A stretch of DNA of 10,600 nt, taken from assembly GCA_900642245.1 (NCBI GenBank), contig CAAAJI010000048.1, positions 236,064 to 246,663 of the forward strand. Reading direction: 5' to 3'. This document shows positions 8,311 through 10,600 of this stretch, in pieces. The notes under the pieces are model-generated. The model searched no databases. It saw only the letters and a list, made by a program, of their open reading frames with translations, and was not told where the DNA came from. A program made the translations under genes and the position numbers. How positions within the stretch are numbered: the stretch's first letter is position 1; every line of letters starts with the position of its first letter. This DNA comes from Fragilaria radians. Its lineage: Eukaryota > Bacillariophyta > Fragilariophyceae > Fragilariales > Fragilariaceae.

Positions 8311-8330
8311 AAAGTAGAATGAGTTTGAAC

Positions 8331-10026
8331 TTATGAATGACATTCAACCTTGTCACCTCCTTCTCTTCTCTCACATGTCCTTATGTTATGACTATGCGCA
8401 CCACATCTTGAAAAGACAATTGGTGAATCTTCGGTTTCCAATTCACTCCTGTTTTGTATTCAAACCTTCTTCCGCCGCCCTCTTTGCGCAACAATTTGAG
8501 GCATTAATGTTCCATCAGCTTTAATATCATCAACTGCAATTGGGCGCATTGTAACCTGGTAGGCTATTAAAACATTAGATTTTTTGAGCTTTTCATCACT
8601 TAAGGCCATCAAATAATCCCCTTTTTCACGAATTGCGACAATTAAATGAGGACATCCCCAAAATACATCTTTATGGTGTCCACTTGAGCAGCTTTTAGTT
8701 TGCAAGTCCAGTTTGTATTTCCAGTTGATGTTACCAAAAAGCAACTATCATTACCAACGTGGCAATCCATAAAATAGCTTTTATCAATTGATTTATTCAT
8801 ATTTTAAAGAAAATCTTTGGAAAATGTCGATTGGGATATTCATATTTTGCTTTCCTATGGTAAAATAATTTTCCCGTATATTTTCATCATTCGCAAAAAG
8901 AGGTTGCCTACTCTTGATTCCCCAATCCAGCTGTTAATGCTCTCAGCAACATTTGATGTAACATGGCCATATTTTGGCAATGTAGCAAATACTTTTGTCC
9001 AACAACAGGCAATTGATCCAAGCATTCTTAAGCAGCATAATCCCTACCGTGTAATTGGGCCAAAATAGCGTCAAATTCTAAAACTTTTTTCGTTTGTGAT
9101 GCCAACCATTTTTCGTTGCATAAAGGCAGGTCCGACTTTAAACATAGACTTCAAGTTTTTTCAATTGCTCGACGCAATAGCAATGGCTAGCTAATAGTAA
9201 ATTTTTTTTGCTGCTGTATGAATCCTTTTCTCTCTATCACTGAGAATAATAATCCTTGAGTTGCATTGTTGAATCACCTCAATTCCTGCAATCATTTTCT
9301 GCATGAACCAATTCCAATTATTTGTATCTTCCATTGATGCTATAGCATGAGCCAAAGGCACAATTTGGCCAGCACCATAAACAGCGTAGCACGCCTGAAA
9401 AACTCCTTAGTATGATTTCTTTATAGTGTATTCATCAAACGCTATACATGGAAGGCAGTTTTCACATGCATTCTTTGAGCTTGTCGGACAGGTGAAGCAC
9501 CTCAAAAACTGATTTTCATCATCAACCTCAAATGTAGTATGGCATTCTGATTCTTTTTCATTCAGAATGTTGAGGAAGGGCTGAATTTCCCCCCATGATT
9601 TCATAATGCTGTCATTGAAAAGTTAAAGGACCTTTCGTTTTCTTCTCCATGCAGTCGTGTAGCTCAACTTTACTCCATCTTTACGTAGAGTTTGCTTCCT
9701 CATATGTTTCTACCAAGATTGCTTCGTTATCATTTATGGATTCCTTGAATTTTTCCACTAGGTAATCTGGCGGTACCGAAAGCTCACTGCGAAAATCATC
9801 CGATTGCACACGTATTCAAGGCAAACAATAGTTATGTAAACTAGGCCATTCTCCTGGAAGCAATTTGAAAGGTACATCCTTGAGCGCTACAGGCAACTTT
9901 GAAATATTTCTTATTGCTCTATAATACAGTCACATTTTTGCAAAAGTGCTTGATAGATCCTTTTGCTACTACAATGCCTGCAAAGCTTTTTCCCACAACA
10001 AGAGCATTATTTATGGTGCCGCCAAT
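8331..10026 (-). pseudogene. decayed Mutator-like (MULE) transposase
   Basis: Reading down the minus strand, family segments appear in order in different frames. (1) FAR1/MULE-type zinc region at 10026-9841, with VACSAQGCTFQIAS and an in-frame TAG at 9921. (2) Linker at 9809-9684. (3) Core at 9709-9191: YTTAWRRKRK, then NCLPCIAFDEYTIKK with the first catalytic Asp at 9436, then QIVPLAHAIASMED, then IIILSDREK with the second Asp at 9238; stops interrupt at 9625 and 9409. (4) HCYCVEQLKK at 9185-9138. (5) WLASQTKKVLEFDAILAQLH at 9108-9028. (6) YGHVTSNVAESINSW within 9001-8855. (7) SWIM-type zinc region and GRRKK tail at 8744-8460. (8) A CCHC-like knuckle (CGAHSHNIRTC) in the same frame beyond a TGA, ending at 8331. 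At least five frame changes and several stops rule out a working protein. Key zinc ligands are also lost: CSSG stands where SWIM domains have CxC. Confidence 0.9.
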
Positions 10027-10181
10027 TTACTTTTCCAAAGCTGTCAATAAAATGCAAAAGTACATCCAAGCGTCGGCGGACCAATGTGTACTCAAAGTAA
10101 AAATTTGACTTATCTATTTATGTGAGCTCTACTTCACGGGACATACATACCTAAGCCCCTTTTCAATAGGACGATTTTGTA

Positions 10182-10600
10182 ATGAGAGAAAAATTAGCTT
10201 TTTGAAATTCCCCTCATTTTTTGTCTACAAATGTAAGGCAAAAGAACAGATACATACACAGGAGGTGGAACTCTTTTTTGATGATTTAATGTCATTTGAT
10301 AAAGGTCTGAGTATGAATAATGGTAACAAAAGAAGCAGCAAAGTATATTGCTAATTTAAATACGAAAATCCTAGTAATTAAAATTTGTGATGGTAATTGT
10401 TGAGAAATGAGGAAGGAAATGCGATTAACACTGACGGCATTGAGATCAAGGAACCAATATTTAGAGTTGAAAGCAGCATTTTCTAATTTGCATTAGTTTA
10501 ATCATTAAAATATTAAAATACCACAATTTCATAGCTTAAAATTATTGAACTGGATATTGTGATGAGAGAATCTCATTTCACTTGGATTGATGATAAAGAT
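10182..10600. other. AT-rich right flank, nothing recognisable
   Basis: Frequent stops in all frames and no recognisable motif on either strand. It lies upstream of the transposase relic and might include the far end of the element or unrelated intergenic DNA. Confidence 0.5.

Larger units (their letters stand above)
8161..8330. other. promoter-side spacer of the glycosyltransferase-like gene, abutting the transposon relic
   Basis: A 170-base interval between the glycosyltransferase start codon and the end of the MULE transposase relic. It contains the tandem repeat listed separately and, nearer the gene, TGACTTAAGTCA at about 8198-8209, a perfect 12-base palindrome (it contains CTTAAG) that could bind a dimeric regulator. 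No TATA-like element stands out with confidence. Confidence 0.5.
8241..10181 (-). mobile_element. probable MULE DNA transposon relic, ends uncertain
   Basis: The transposase footprint is close to full length, so a whole element probably inserted here and then decayed. A tentative inverted pair flanks it: TTACAAAAATCGTACTAGT at 8243-8261 on the left, and on the minus strand near 10163-10181 TTACAAAATCGTCCTATT. These agree at 16 positions with two mismatches and one gap. That level of match could arise by chance in AT-rich DNA, and no 9-base target duplication was identified, so both borders are provisional. Confidence 0.3.

Noticed and set aside
8817..9068. Plus-strand 83-codon open frame
   Set aside because: It is antisense to recognisable MULE transposase sequence (the SNxAESxNSW block), so it is a shadow.
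9820..9930. An alternative open minus-strand frame (KLPVALKDVPFKLLPGEW) over the N-terminal zinc region
   Set aside because: It overlaps the better-supported zinc-region frame. I cannot exclude that part of it is ancestral coding sequence after a frame shift.
9940..10005. Cysteine-rich minus-strand reading (CSCCGKKLCRHC) suggesting a zinc ribbon at the head of the transposase
   Set aside because: The overlapping frame gives the expected FAR1/MULE N-terminal sequence leading into VACSAQGCTFQIAS, so this cysteine run is most likely a frame shadow.
1..10600. CRISPR arrays, tRNA, rRNA, or a bacterial-style defence operon
   Set aside because: There are no regularly spaced repeats, no tRNA-like T-loop sequences outside coding regions and no operon-like gene packing; the introns and spacing point to a eukaryotic nuclear genome.

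Overview
This window reads as AT-rich eukaryotic nuclear DNA, most likely from a diatom or a close stramenopile relative. The evidence is two short GT-AG introns, a cytochrome b5 and a glycosyltransferase-like protein that resemble algal/diatom family members as I remember them, single-exon genes separated by AT-rich spacers, and a decayed Mutator-like (MULE) transposase. The lineage is an inference from sequence style, not from a search.

Layout: 1-1102, no recognisable gene. 1103-1521 (+), a small two-exon gene for a secreted cysteine-rich protein carrying an internal duplication. 1522-2791, mostly non-coding, with one weak candidate secreted micro-ORF at 2397-2507. 2792-3310 (-), a complete two-exon tail-anchored cytochrome b5. 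3311-4709, a 1.4-kb spacer between divergent genes, ending in an (AG)8 tract just before the next start codon. 4710-6443 (+), an intact single-exon 577-residue HTTM (vitamin-K-carboxylase-like) multi-pass membrane protein. 6444-6830, the spacer between convergent genes. 6831-8160 (-), a type II membrane glycosyltransferase-like gene whose two halves lie in different frames, separated by one extra base at a UGA stop. 8241-8310, a short AT-rich tandem repeat. 8331-10026 (-), a nearly full-length but heavily mutated MULE transposase relic. 10027-10600, nothing recognisable.

The genes do not form an obvious pathway. Cytochrome b5 donates electrons at the ER. The glycosyltransferase-like protein would sit in the Golgi or ER membrane. 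The HTTM protein is an integral membrane protein of unknown substrate, and the cysteine-rich protein is probably exported. The MULE relic ends about 170 bases upstream of the glycosyltransferase start codon, so its insertion probably shaped that promoter region.

The points most worth a second look are the single-base frame break in the glycosyltransferase-like gene (mutation, assembly error or +1 recoding at UAU-UGA-U), the duplicated CX9C-X6/7-CX3C module in the small secreted protein, and the two-domain HTTM protein.
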